A stretch of DNA of 8,256 nucleotides, taken from an uncultured Eubacteriales bacterium. GTDB lineage: Bacteria > Bacillota_A > Clostridia > Christensenellales > Aristaeellaceae. Each line of letters starts with the position of its first letter. Position 1 is the stretch's first letter. The notes under the pieces were generated by a model that was not told where the DNA came from, did no database searches, and saw only the letters and a program-made list of their open reading frames with translations. This document shows, one piece after another, positions 1-6,073 of this stretch. Made by a program: the position numbers and the translations under genes. The stretch is from contig OMRS01000245.1 in the NCBI GenBank assembly GCA_900313545.1, forward strand, positions 1 to 8,256, written 5' to 3'.

Positions 1-107
1 CGCCCCTCATGCCCCGAAGCATTTTTTTCCGTTCTCCATCATCCGCTGCGTTTTCTTCCGTGTTTTTCCACACTGTCTGAATTTTCTTCTCCCCCGATGC
101 GGTTTCA

Positions 108-116
108 TGGTATCAT
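108..116 (+). promoter_or_regulatory. Possible extended -10 promoter element for the first secreted-protein gene
   Basis: TG at 108-109, one base, then TATCAT at 111-116 resembles an extended -10 box and would start a transcript near position 122, about 85 bases before the coding start. I see no good -35 at 16-18 bases upstream. The region to the left (1-100) is pyrimidine-rich and contains a run of seven T at 22-28 that could be the tail of a terminator from a gene outside the window, but no stem is visible. This is inference from consensus matching only. Confidence 0.3.
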
Positions 117-143
117 AACAGCCGGCTGAACATACCCTTCAGG

Positions 144-179
144 CGGACGCGTCTTCCCGGGGATCCGGGAAGACATCCG
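144..179 (+). promoter_or_regulatory. Leader stem-loop with GGAT loop upstream of the ribosome binding site
   Basis: A perfect 10-bp inverted repeat (151-160 with 165-174) encloses the four-base loop GGAT. It is extended by a 4-bp outer helix (144-147 with 176-179) across a small internal loop. No T run follows, so it is not an ordinary terminator. It ends 12 bases before the AAGGAGG ribosome binding site at 191-197, which is a suitable place for mRNA stabilisation or translational control. The hairpin is directly visible; the role is inferred. Confidence 0.55.
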
Positions 180-206
180 TTTCTGATCATAAGGAGGCTT
201 GACTTC

Positions 207-851
207 ATGAGACAACTCGTTTCCCTGTTCCTGGTCCTGACGGCAATGCTGTGCCTGTCCGGCCTGCAGGCAACGGTCACTGCACCTGCTGTATCCCTTG
301 CGGAGGCCCTCCCGGCATCGCAGGAGCACGCCTTTTCCTACGTCCATGATCCCCGTGAGAATCCCTTCGCCATGGAGGACATCGTCGTCAACCCCCAGGC
401 CGTCTACGGTTTTTCCCCGAATCCCGAATCCAGGCGGCTGGGAAACTACGCCAAGTTTGACTGGACAGATCCTGAATTTGTGGCTTCGGCAAGGGAGTCG
501 CGTCAGGCTTACCATAAATCGATGGAGTCCCTGACGGACATCCTGTACAAGATGAGAGACGAGGGCGCCAGCATTGAAGAGATGGCCAGGGCGGTTTCCA
601 AGGAGCGCAACCGTCTTCGCATTGTAAGCGCCAGTTCCGACCCGACCTCCTTGGCCTCCACCCTGGAAAGCAATCTGAAGACCTACGGGAACGAGGAAGG
701 GCCGACACCGGAATACCTGTATGAGAAATACGGTTCCTGGACGACGGTCCTGCAGAAGGCCTTCAGCACCAACATGGGAATGGATGCCTGCTGCGGCCTG
801 TACGATGACTGCTACCAGCTGTATGTTGAGCTGGGATATATGGATAACTGA
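207..851 (+). CDS. Secreted protein of unknown function
   Basis: This encodes 214 residues. ATG 207 is chosen because AAGGAGG at 191-197 sits nine bases upstream. The N-terminus (one arginine, then a hydrophobic stretch at residues about 4-20 and an Ala-rich segment) looks like a Sec signal peptide, with cleavage probably between residues 22 and 34; there is no convincing lipobox. The mature protein has a YGFSPNPES segment at residues 67-75, a WTDPE segment near 86-90, a probable helical region around 93-140, an EGPTPEYLYEKYGSW segment at 164-178, and three cysteines at the C-terminus (195, 196 and 202). From memory, secreted proteins with the same segments occur in other Clostridia, but I know no function or named family. 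A terminator follows, so it appears monocistronic. A long reverse-strand open frame overlaps it, but the signal peptide and ribosome binding site favour this strand. Confidence 0.82.
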   Translation: MRQLVSLFLVLTAMLCLSGLQATVTAPAVSLAEALPASQEHAFSYVHDPRENPFAMEDIVVNPQAVYGFSPNPESRRLGNYAKFDWTDPEFVASARESRQAYHKSMESLTDILYKMRDEGASIEEMARAVSKERNRLRIVSASSDPTSLASTLESNLKTYGNEEGPTPEYLYEKYGSWTTVLQKAFSTNMGMDACCGLYDDCYQLYVELGYMDN

Positions 852-868
852 CCGAAAAACAACGGGGG

Positions 869-902
869 GGATCCGGACAGTTCTGTCCAGATTCCTTTTT
901 TT
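869..902 (+). terminator. Intrinsic terminator after the first secreted-protein gene
   Basis: A perfect 6-bp stem (875-880 with 883-888) is extended by an outer 5-bp helix (869-873 with 890-895, one bulged T) and followed at once by seven T at 896-902. It lies 18 bases past the stop codon. The remaining 172 bases before the next gene (903-1074) show no clear promoter, so the downstream gene may depend on read-through or on an unrecognised promoter. Confidence 0.85.
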
Positions 903-1074
903 GCCTGCGGAGGGTGCCTCCCGTCCGCTTCGGGGGACTTCTCCCCGCGCCATCATTTCCCTCCGGGCAGCCTTCACTCCGACAGCCTGTTTCCCCCGGT
1001 CCTGGCCGCGGCACGGAAGGCCTGAAGGAAAGAAGCTGTGCGCGGGGAATCAACGTCAGAAAGGAGAATTCATC

Positions 1075-1629
1075 ATGCAGCATCCCGCTTCAAAACATCT
1101 GGTCTGTCTGACCCTGTGCCTTCTGATGGCCCTGGGGGCCTTGGAGGGTTCCATCGCCGAGAAGCGCCCGTCCGTCATCATGCTGGAGGGCATGGAAGTT
1201 CCCCTTGAAGAAACGCTGTACCGCAGCCCCGCCGGCTTTTCATTCTGGTACCCGGAAGAGGATTTCAAGGCATATCCGGGAAAAGTCGGACGCATCCAGG
1301 GCGTCATCGTGCTCAACCCGTATTCAGATGACTACATGATCCTCTCGACGGTCACGAAAAAAGAGGCTGAAAAGCTCCTCCGGGATGCCCGCAGAGATGC
1401 GGCGATGCTGTCCTCTCCCTCGCGGATTCAGGAAGAGCTGGGTCAGAAGATCAAAAAATCCCGGGTCTCCTTCTGCACGCTCATCGCGGAAAACGGGCTT
1501 TTTCTCCGGGCGGACGGGGAATATTTTCTGGAAGCCGCCGAAGGCACCGCCAAATACTTCGACCATATCCTGAACAGCGTGACCCTCTTCCCCCCGGAGT
1601 CTGAGGGTTCCGCGCCCCAGACCCCCTGA
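1075..1629 (+). CDS. Small exported protein of unknown function
   Basis: This encodes 184 residues. ATG 1075 follows AAAGGAG at 1060-1066 with eight bases of spacing; the open frame reaches further upstream but lacks a comparable site. Residues 9-28 form a signal peptide (hydrophobic core, likely cleavage after Ser-Ile-Ala at 26-28), so the protein should be exported. The mature part starts with an EGMEVPLEETLY segment (38-49), followed by GFSFWYPEEDF (54-64), a beta-rich middle, a Lys/Arg/Ala-rich helix (about 95-111), and a C-terminal FLEAAEGTAKYFDHILNSV segment (151-169). This order, with a closing helix before a short strand, is reminiscent of PsbP/DcrB-like domains, but that is only an impression. 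There is one mature cysteine (134), so no internal disulfide. It is separated from the preceding secreted-protein gene by a terminator and closed by its own terminator. I do not recognise a function. Confidence 0.8.
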   Translation: MQHPASKHLVCLTLCLLMALGALEGSIAEKRPSVIMLEGMEVPLEETLYRSPAGFSFWYPEEDFKAYPGKVGRIQGVIVLNPYSDDYMILSTVTKKEAEKLLRDARRDAAMLSSPSRIQEELGQKIKKSRVSFCTLIAENGLFLRADGEYFLEAAEGTAKYFDHILNSVTLFPPESEGSAPQTP

Positions 1630-1644
1630 ATTTTTCAAATCCCT

Positions 1645-1671
1645 GCCGCGTGAGGACGCGGCGGCTTTTTT
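1645..1671 (+). terminator. Intrinsic terminator after the second secreted-protein gene
   Basis: GCCGCGT at 1645-1651 pairs perfectly with ACGCGGC at 1656-1662 around a four-base GAGG loop, followed by GGC and six T at 1666-1671. It starts 15 bases after the stop codon and faces forward. Confidence 0.9.
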
Positions 1672-1685
1672 CCGGACCAAAGCGG

Positions 1686-1724
1686 ACGCCTCCCCGCGAG
1701 AAGCATCTTCCCGCGGGGAGGCGT
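1686..1724. repeat. Long inverted repeat (stem-loop) in the convergent intergenic region
   Basis: A 12-bp perfect stem (1687-1698 with 1712-1723), extended by one A-T pair outside, continues inside past one mismatch into 4 more pairs (1700-1703 with 1707-1710) and a three-base loop. Only three T follow on the forward strand and there is no T run on the reverse, so it is not a good terminator. It could be a backup terminator, an mRNA 3' end stabiliser, or a copy of a dispersed palindromic element; a genome search would distinguish these. Confidence 0.6.
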
Positions 1725-1749
1725 TTGTGCGTCCGTCCCGGGCAGGCCG

Positions 1750-1774
1750 GGTTTCCCCGTATGGAGGGGAAGCC
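1750..1774. repeat. Short stem-loop in the convergent intergenic region
   Basis: TTCCCC at 1753-1758 pairs with GGGGAA at 1766-1771, extended outward by one G-T wobble and two G-C pairs, with a seven-base loop. There is no T run on either side. It is the third of four consecutive stem-loops between the forward secreted-protein gene and the reverse cyclase gene. Confidence 0.4.
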
Positions 1775-1796
1775 TTCCGCCGGAACCCCAACGGCC

Positions 1797-1846
1797 AAAA
1801 AAGGCGCCGCCTTCACCGGAGTCCCCGGCAAAGGCGGCCATTTTTT
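1797..1846 (-). terminator. Bidirectional intrinsic terminator, main use for the cyclase gene
   Basis: GCCGCCTT (1806-1813) pairs with AAGGCGGC (1831-1838). After a 2x2 internal loop, CCGG (1816-1819) pairs with CCGG (1825-1828). Six A at 1797-1802 give a T run for reverse transcripts, and six T at 1841-1846 give one for forward transcripts. It begins six bases past the stop codon of the reverse-strand cyclase gene. Confidence 0.85.
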
Positions 1847-1851
1847 CCCGT

Positions 1852-4017
1852 TCAGCCTGCGCTTCGGGAATGCTTGTGCGCCCGTTTGATCTCGTACATG
1901 TCCTTGTCAGCCCGGCGGATCACTTCCTCCACGGAACGGTCCGTCTGGGGATCATACTCCGCCATTCCCATGGACACGACGGCCTTTTCCCATCTGTTCT
2001 CTCCCTGCGAGGAGACCGCCTTGACCTGCTGTTCAAACAGCTGTCTCAGCTCCTTCCGGTTGGCATAGTCCTCGTTTTGCAGTATCGCGGCAAACTCATC
2101 CCCGCCGATTCTGAACACGGGGCTGTGCACGTACACGTGGCAGATGAGGTGAGCCGCCGACTTCAGATAGATGTCCCCCTTGTCGTGCCCGTACCGGTCA
2201 TTGATCTGTTTGAGGTCGTCGCAGTCAAACACCGCAATGGCAAATCCGAGCGATTCCTTCCGCTCGACCCTGTGCTCCAGTTCATCGATCATCTCCGTAA
2301 AGGCGCCCTTGTTGCGCACCGCGGTCAGGGCATCGACGAAGACCCGCCTGCTCAGGTCATCGACCTGACTGTGCGTCTCCTCCACCTCTTTTTCCGCGCG
2401 GAGCATCCGGTTCTGCGCGACAATCACCGCCAGCAGGGAGATCAGGACGATAAACACGGCGATCACAATCAGCGGGTTCCCGGCGATGAGGTCAAGCAAC
2501 CCGGTCTTGGACTCCTCCGCGGAATAGTACGTCAGCGCCGCGCTGATGGCCGAGTTCCTGATCAGTCCCGTGGTTCTTGTCAGGATGGAATAGAGTTCCT
2601 TGTTTCCGCTGCCCACCGCAAAGAAGTATTCCACCTCTTTCCCGGTGGCAAGGGGGGCCAGGCTGTATTTTTCGCACAGGTTCCCCAGGTGGTTGTAGCA
2701 GTAATTGCTGATCAGGACGCAGTCCGCCTCTCCCTTTGCCACCGCGAGCAGGCAGGCCTCCACGTCCGGATACTCCGCCGTCTGCCATTCGGGGAAATGG
2801 TCCATCAGCACCGTCGTGTAGTTGGGGTTGCCCCGCTCTACGGCGGTGACCACATGGTCCTTTGCCGCAAAGACGCTCTGATCCGATCTGCGGACCACCG
2901 CGTAGACTTCCGTCTCCATCACCCGGGGCGTCATGACCAGTCCCAGCTCCTCGCTGTCCGAGGAGCTCAGGCAGGACGGGAACATGCAGTCCACCTCGCC
3001 GCTTTTGACGGCCGCCATGGCCGCCTCGGCGCTCGGATAGGCCACTGCCTCAAAGCTCAGGTGTGCATTCTCCATGCAGTCCGATGCGTAATCCAGATAT
3101 TCCTTGAGCGCGCCGGTCAGCTCTCCCGTGTTCTCATTCCTGTCGCAAAAGGACAGATGATTGTCCTGGTACCCGACGCGGATGGTCCCGTGGCGGACAA
3201 GCCAGTCCTTTTCGGGGGAACTTATGAAGAGGTTTGAACCTGAATTCGTGAAGTACTTCTCCGACAGCTGCTGGACATAATACCGGTTCTCATCCTGAAT
3301 CCGGCTCATCGCGGCATTCAGATCCTCCAGCAGGTCCTGGCGGTCCTTTCTGACGGCGAAGAAAAAATCGGAGGAACCGATCTTGATGATCGGCACGCCT
3401 TCTTCATGCCCTCCATAGGCATCCAGGGTCAGAAAACCGTCCAGCTCCCCTTCCGACAGCATCCGGAAGGACTCCGCCTCGGGGCATGCCACTTCAACGG
3501 TTTCCACCCGGATTCCGGTCTTTTCCTGCCAGTCTTTCAGCAATTCTGCCTGGATGCTTCCCCTGTTGACCCCCACTTTTCTGCCCGCAAACCAGGAAGG
3601 GGACTCCCTGGCGGCTTCATAGTTTCCTTCGGCGGTATAGAGGTAGTACTCCTCCGACCCCATGGGATCGGAAGCAAACAGCATGAGTCCGGAGCGCTCG
3701 GGGGTAAAGGAGATGTCGCTCATCAGGTCGATTTCCCCGCGGATGAGCATCTCAAACAGGTCCACCCAGCTGCCTTCCACATACTCGTACTTCCAGTCCG
3801 AATAGGCGGCGATCTTCTGCTGGAACTCATAGGAATAGCCGGAATGCCTTCCAAACCGGTCCGTCCTGTTGAACGGGGACTCGAACCAGCCAACGCGCAC
3901 GGTTTTGCGGGAATCCTGCGCAAGCCCTCCGGCGGGCGGGAGGATTCCCGTCGCAATCACGAGAAGCAGCAGCAGTACCGTGCTCCATCTCAAGTGCCAC
4001 CATCCTGTCGATGTCAT
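1852..4017 (-). CDS. Membrane diguanylate cyclase with two SBP_bac_3 sensor domains
   Basis: This encodes 721 residues. ATG at 4017 is chosen because GGGGAG lies five bases upstream and the protein then opens with a signal sequence/anchor (residues about 10-33); the frame extends 48 codons further upstream into sequence that does not look coding. Order: first solute-binding domain (about 38-255, starting TVRVGWFESPF), second solute-binding domain (about 277-500, starting TIRVGYQD), one transmembrane helix (about 513-535), a short linker helix, then GGDEF (about 555-715). The cyclase site is intact: FDCDD at 597-601, NDRYGHDKGD at 606-615, RIGGDEF at 636-642. The RxxD inhibitory site expected at 629-632 is absent (Tyr-Val-His-Ser). 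There is no EAL or HD-GYP domain. The family makes cyclic di-GMP from two GTP; the paired sensor domains suggest control by an extracellular amino acid-like ligand, but I cannot name it. It is a single-gene unit. Confidence 0.95.
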   Translation of the reverse strand: MTSTGWWHLRWSTVLLLLLVIATGILPPAGGLAQDSRKTVRVGWFESPFNRTDRFGRHSGYSYEFQQKIAAYSDWKYEYVEGSWVDLFEMLIRGEIDLMSDISFTPERSGLMLFASDPMGSEEYYLYTAEGNYEAARESPSWFAGRKVGVNRGSIQAELLKDWQEKTGIRVETVEVACPEAESFRMLSEGELDGFLTLDAYGGHEEGVPIIKIGSSDFFFAVRKDRQDLLEDLNAAMSRIQDENRYYVQQLSEKYFTNSGSNLFISSPEKDWLVRHGTIRVGYQDNHLSFCDRNENTGELTGALKEYLDYASDCMENAHLSFEAVAYPSAEAAMAAVKSGEVDCMFPSCLSSSDSEELGLVMTPRVMETEVYAVVRRSDQSVFAAKDHVVTAVERGNPNYTTVLMDHFPEWQTAEYPDVEACLLAVAKGEADCVLISNYCYNHLGNLCEKYSLAPLATGKEVEYFFAVGSGNKELYSILTRTTGLIRNSAISAALTYYSAEESKTGLLDLIAGNPLIVIAVFIVLISLLAVIVAQNRMLRAEKEVEETHSQVDDLSRRVFVDALTAVRNKGAFTEMIDELEHRVERKESLGFAIAVFDCDDLKQINDRYGHDKGDIYLKSAAHLICHVYVHSPVFRIGGDEFAAILQNEDYANRKELRQLFEQQVKAVSSQGENRWEKAVVSMGMAEYDPQTDRSVEEVIRRADKDMYEIKRAHKHSRSAG

Positions 4018-4124
4018 CCTGTCTCCCCTTTCCACTGCTGGCCAGGGTTCGTCTGCGGGGCTGAACCTGATGCCCGCCTGGCTTCCCGTCTTTATCCCAC
4101 TTCTTCGACCGCCGCGCCTGCCTT

Positions 4125-4159
4125 GCCCGGGGGCCGGAGGAACCCCGGCGCCTTCGGGC
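4125..4159 (-). promoter_or_regulatory. Nested stem-loop in the cyclase gene leader
   Basis: On the reverse strand GCCCG (4159-4155) pairs with CGGGC (4129-4125), and inside it GCCGG (4149-4145) pairs with CCGGC (4137-4133) around a seven-base loop. It lies in the roughly 175-base leader between the proposed promoter and the cyclase start and is not followed by a T run. A long structured leader fits post-transcriptional control, but I recognise no riboswitch class. Confidence 0.35.
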
Positions 4160-4200
4160 ACATGGCCGAAAAACTGCTTTTATTATTATTTTCTGTGCCT

Positions 4201-4229
4201 ATCATACCATGCTTTTTCATCATTATCCA
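4201..4229 (-). promoter_or_regulatory. Likely promoter of the cyclase gene
   Basis: Read on the reverse strand, TGGATA (4229-4224, four of six matches to the -35 consensus) is separated by exactly 17 bases from TATGAT (4206-4201), which also has a TG one base upstream, as in an extended -10. Transcription would start near 4194, leaving a leader of about 175 bases. Confidence 0.55.
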
Positions 4230-4643
4230 CTAAAAGTTCGTATTCCCGGCGGAGATCCAGGGCAGGCCCTGCGTGGTCCCCGCACAGTGGAAGACGGCCT
4301 CAGCTGCAAAAACCGGAGGGCCGGGTCCCCTGCTTTTCCCCGAAGCGGATTTCCTTACCCGTACCTGTCCGCCCGCAGCCTTCCGGCAAAGCCGCCCCCT
4401 GAGGCTTCTCCGGCCGTCACATGCCCGGTTCAGACGGACCGGTTCGTGGATTTCCCCGTGCCAGGCCGTAAGTCCTCCGGTTTCCGCCGCTGCTTCCGGC
4501 CCTTTCGGGCCCGGTGAAAATGCCGGGATTTCCTGCATGACACGAATCGTCACACCGATGTGAAAGGGCGGTTCTGTCCCTCCGCCCGGTTCGCGTGCTA
4601 CGCTCAGGCCGTCAGCGACACCAGACGAAAGGACGAAACGAAA
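4230..4643. other. Intergenic region without a supported gene
   Basis: Overlapping open frames occur in several phases here, as expected for GC-rich DNA, but none has a ribosome binding site, a recognisable protein or conserved-looking composition. Visible structure is limited to a 5-bp hairpin (4498-4502 with 4507-4511), a TCACA/TGTGA inverted repeat (4550-4563) and a 6-bp hairpin (4566-4571 with 4582-4587). The promoter of the downstream phosphatase gene must lie here, but I find no convincing -35/-10 pair. Confidence 0.5.
4550..4563. promoter_or_regulatory. Inverted repeat, possible operator of the phosphatase-regulator pair
   Basis: TCACA (4550-4554) and TGTGA (4559-4563) are perfect inverted copies with a four-base CCGA spacer. 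The left arm overlaps another small palindrome, ACGA-A-TCGT at 4542-4550. The site lies 81 bases before the phosphatase start and just before a 6-bp hairpin at 4566-4587. It could bind the HTH regulator encoded downstream, but nothing beyond position and symmetry supports this. Confidence 0.3.
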
Positions 4644-5324
4644 ATGAACGCGAACGAAAGAAAAGGCCTCACCGCGGGCCTCCTGCTGCTGTGCACCTTT
4701 GGCCTGTGGACCCTCCTCATCCAGTGTGTGGACGTCCGGCCAGTCGGACAAAACGGAACCCCAGTCGGGTTTGCCGCCTTTAATGTGTGGTTCCACGGGA
4801 TCACGGGGGTCCATCTGCCCCTTTATGTCCTCACGGACTGGCTGGGGCTGGTCCCCATCTTCATCTGCCTGTGCTTTGCCGTCCTCGGGGCCTGCCAGCT
4901 CCTTCGAAGACGGAACCTCCTCAGGGTCGATGCGGACCTCCTGCTCCTTGGTGTATACTATGTTCTGGTCATCCTGGGCTACCTGCTATTTGAAGCCTTT
5001 CCGATCAACTACCGGCCTGTTCCGATTGACGGGGTGATGGAGGCCTCCTACCCCTCCTCAACGACGCTCCTGGTCCTGAGCGTCATGCCCACCCTTCATT
5101 TTCAGGTCGCCAGGAGATGCAAAAAGGCGCATCTTGTGCGGGCCGGTCTCGTTTTTTCGGCGGGTTTCTCCCTGTTCATGGTCCTGGGGCGGCTGCTGTC
5201 CGGCGTGCACTGGGCCACGGACATCGCCGGCTCCGTCTTCCTCAGCTCAGGACTGTTTCTGCTGTACCGCGCCGCGGTTCAGGCGGCGGACAGACACGCG
5301 GCAACTTCTTCCCCGGAGGCGTAA
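4644..5324 (+). CDS. PAP2-superfamily membrane phosphatase with altered C1 and C2 motifs
   Basis: This encodes 226 residues. ATG 4644 is preceded by a modest AAAGGA (4628-4633), and the protein then starts as a typical N-terminal membrane segment; a GTG further upstream (4560) has no site and adds a non-family extension. Hydrophobic segments lie near 10-28, 60-85, 98-117, 140-155, 165-182 and 193-210. The family hydrolyses phosphate esters such as phosphatidate or undecaprenyl pyrophosphate at the membrane. Motif C3 is intact (Arg183, His189, Asp193). C1 keeps Arg-Pro at 124-125, but the expected lysine is Glu117. C2 reads Pro-Ser-Ser-Thr (137-140) where PSGH is expected, so the usual histidine is threonine. 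From memory, close Clostridia relatives share this Ser-Ser-Thr-Thr version, which argues for a real subfamily rather than decay. The substrate is unknown and activity uncertain. The stop is four bases before the next gene. Confidence 0.88.
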   Translation: MNANERKGLTAGLLLLCTFGLWTLLIQCVDVRPVGQNGTPVGFAAFNVWFHGITGVHLPLYVLTDWLGLVPIFICLCFAVLGACQLLRRRNLLRVDADLLLLGVYYVLVILGYLLFEAFPINYRPVPIDGVMEASYPSSTTLLVLSVMPTLHFQVARRCKKAHLVRAGLVFSAGFSLFMVLGRLLSGVHWATDIAGSVFLSSGLFLLYRAAVQAADRHAATSSPEA

Positions 5325-5328
5325 TCTC

Positions 5329-5937
5329 ATGGAATTTCACGAAAAGCTTCAGGAGCTGCGAAAAAGCAGGTCCATGACACAGGAGGATCTGGCACAGGCG
5401 CTTCTCGTCTCAAGGACCGCCATCTCCAAATGGGAAACCGGCAAGGGATATCCAAGCATCGATTCCCTCAAGGAGATCTCCCGTTTTTTCTCCGTCCCCA
5501 TCGATACCCTCATCTGCGCGGATGAGATCCTCACCGCCGCGGATCATGACAAAAAGGCCCTGGCGGACAGAACCCTCTGCCTTGTCTGCAGCGCGCTGGA
5601 CATGCTGTCAGGCCTTCTGCTGTTTCTTCCCGCGTTTGGCAACGGCGGGGATTCCCCCGCCTCCGTCCCCCTGCACGCCATCACGGGTCTGCACCCGTGG
5701 CTCAGGACCCTCTATGCGGGAACGCTCCTGGCCATGGTCCTGTGCGGCCTCTTGACCGCGCTGCTTTCAGGGGGCGGGCGGCCCGTCCTGAGCCGGAGGG
5801 GGCTGCTTTGCGGGATGGCGCTGTCGGTCCTGAGCGTATGTGTGTTTATCCTGTCCAGACAGCCCTATGCCGGCATCGTCTGTTTTTCGCTGCTGGTCAT
5901 CAAGGGGCTTGCGGTCCGCAGCGTGAAACAGCCCTGA
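5329..5937 (+). CDS. XRE-family HTH regulator with a membrane C-terminal domain
   Basis: This encodes 202 residues. ATG 5329 follows GGAGG at 5315-5319, which lies inside the last codons of the phosphatase gene, so the two are probably translationally coupled. Residues about 5-60 are a typical XRE/Cro-CI helix-turn-helix (TQEDLAQALLVSRTAISKWETGKGYPS region, 17-43) that binds DNA. Residues about 83-102, 127-147, 157-176 and 180-197 are hydrophobic and look like three or four transmembrane segments, so the regulator should be membrane-tethered. This architecture is common in Clostridia. The context suggests it senses something at the membrane linked to the phosphatase partner and may autoregulate the pair; that is inference. 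No convincing terminator follows the stop. Confidence 0.9.
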   Translation: MEFHEKLQELRKSRSMTQEDLAQALLVSRTAISKWETGKGYPSIDSLKEISRFFSVPIDTLICADEILTAADHDKKALADRTLCLVCSALDMLSGLLLFLPAFGNGGDSPASVPLHAITGLHPWLRTLYAGTLLAMVLCGLLTALLSGGGRPVLSRRGLLCGMALSVLSVCVFILSRQPYAGIVCFSLLVIKGLAVRSVKQP

Positions 5938-5959
5938 GCGGCCCCGGCGGATTTTTGTC

Positions 5960-5988
5960 TTCCCTTTCCCCGTCTTCCGTCATATAAT
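5960..5988 (+). promoter_or_regulatory. Probable promoter of the isocitrate dehydrogenase gene
   Basis: A perfect TATAAT box lies at 5983-5988. At 17-base spacing the -35 position (5960-5965, TTCCCT) matches only three of six bases; TTGTCT at 5955-5960 is closer to consensus but 22 bases away. Transcription would start near 5995, giving a leader of about 80 bases. Confidence 0.6.
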
Positions 5989-5998
5989 CCCATGCATC

Positions 5999-6033
5999 GC
6001 CGCCCTGGATTCCACACAGGACTCCGGGACGGC
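5999..6033 (+). promoter_or_regulatory. Stem-loop at the 5' end of the isocitrate dehydrogenase leader
   Basis: GCCG (5999-6002) pairs with CGGC (6030-6033) and CCC (6003-6005) with GGG (6026-6028), with one bulged A and a 20-base loop. It would form at the very start of the transcript, where a stem commonly protects mRNA. No T run follows, and it leaves the AAGGAGG site at 6058-6064 free. Confidence 0.35.
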
Positions 6034-6073
6034 TTGTTTACACCCACTACCGTCTACAAGGAGGAACTGCCCA

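Noticed and set aside
105..977. Reverse-strand open frame of 290 codons across the first secreted-protein gene
   Set aside because: No ribosome binding site, low-complexity Gly/Arg/Val-rich product, and it crosses the terminator. The forward gene has a signal peptide and AAGGAGG, so this is a shadow of GC-rich codons.
1870..3237. Forward open frame of 455 codons inside the cyclase gene
   Set aside because: It is exactly antisense to the solute-binding, transmembrane and GGDEF domains, and the His/Val/Arg-rich product is typical of an antisense shadow.
4230..4814. Reverse open frame of 194 codons in the divergent spacer, plus overlapping forward frames of 96-177 codons
   Set aside because: All phases are open because the DNA is GC-rich. 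None has a ribosome binding site or recognisable features, and the reverse one overlaps the start of the phosphatase gene.
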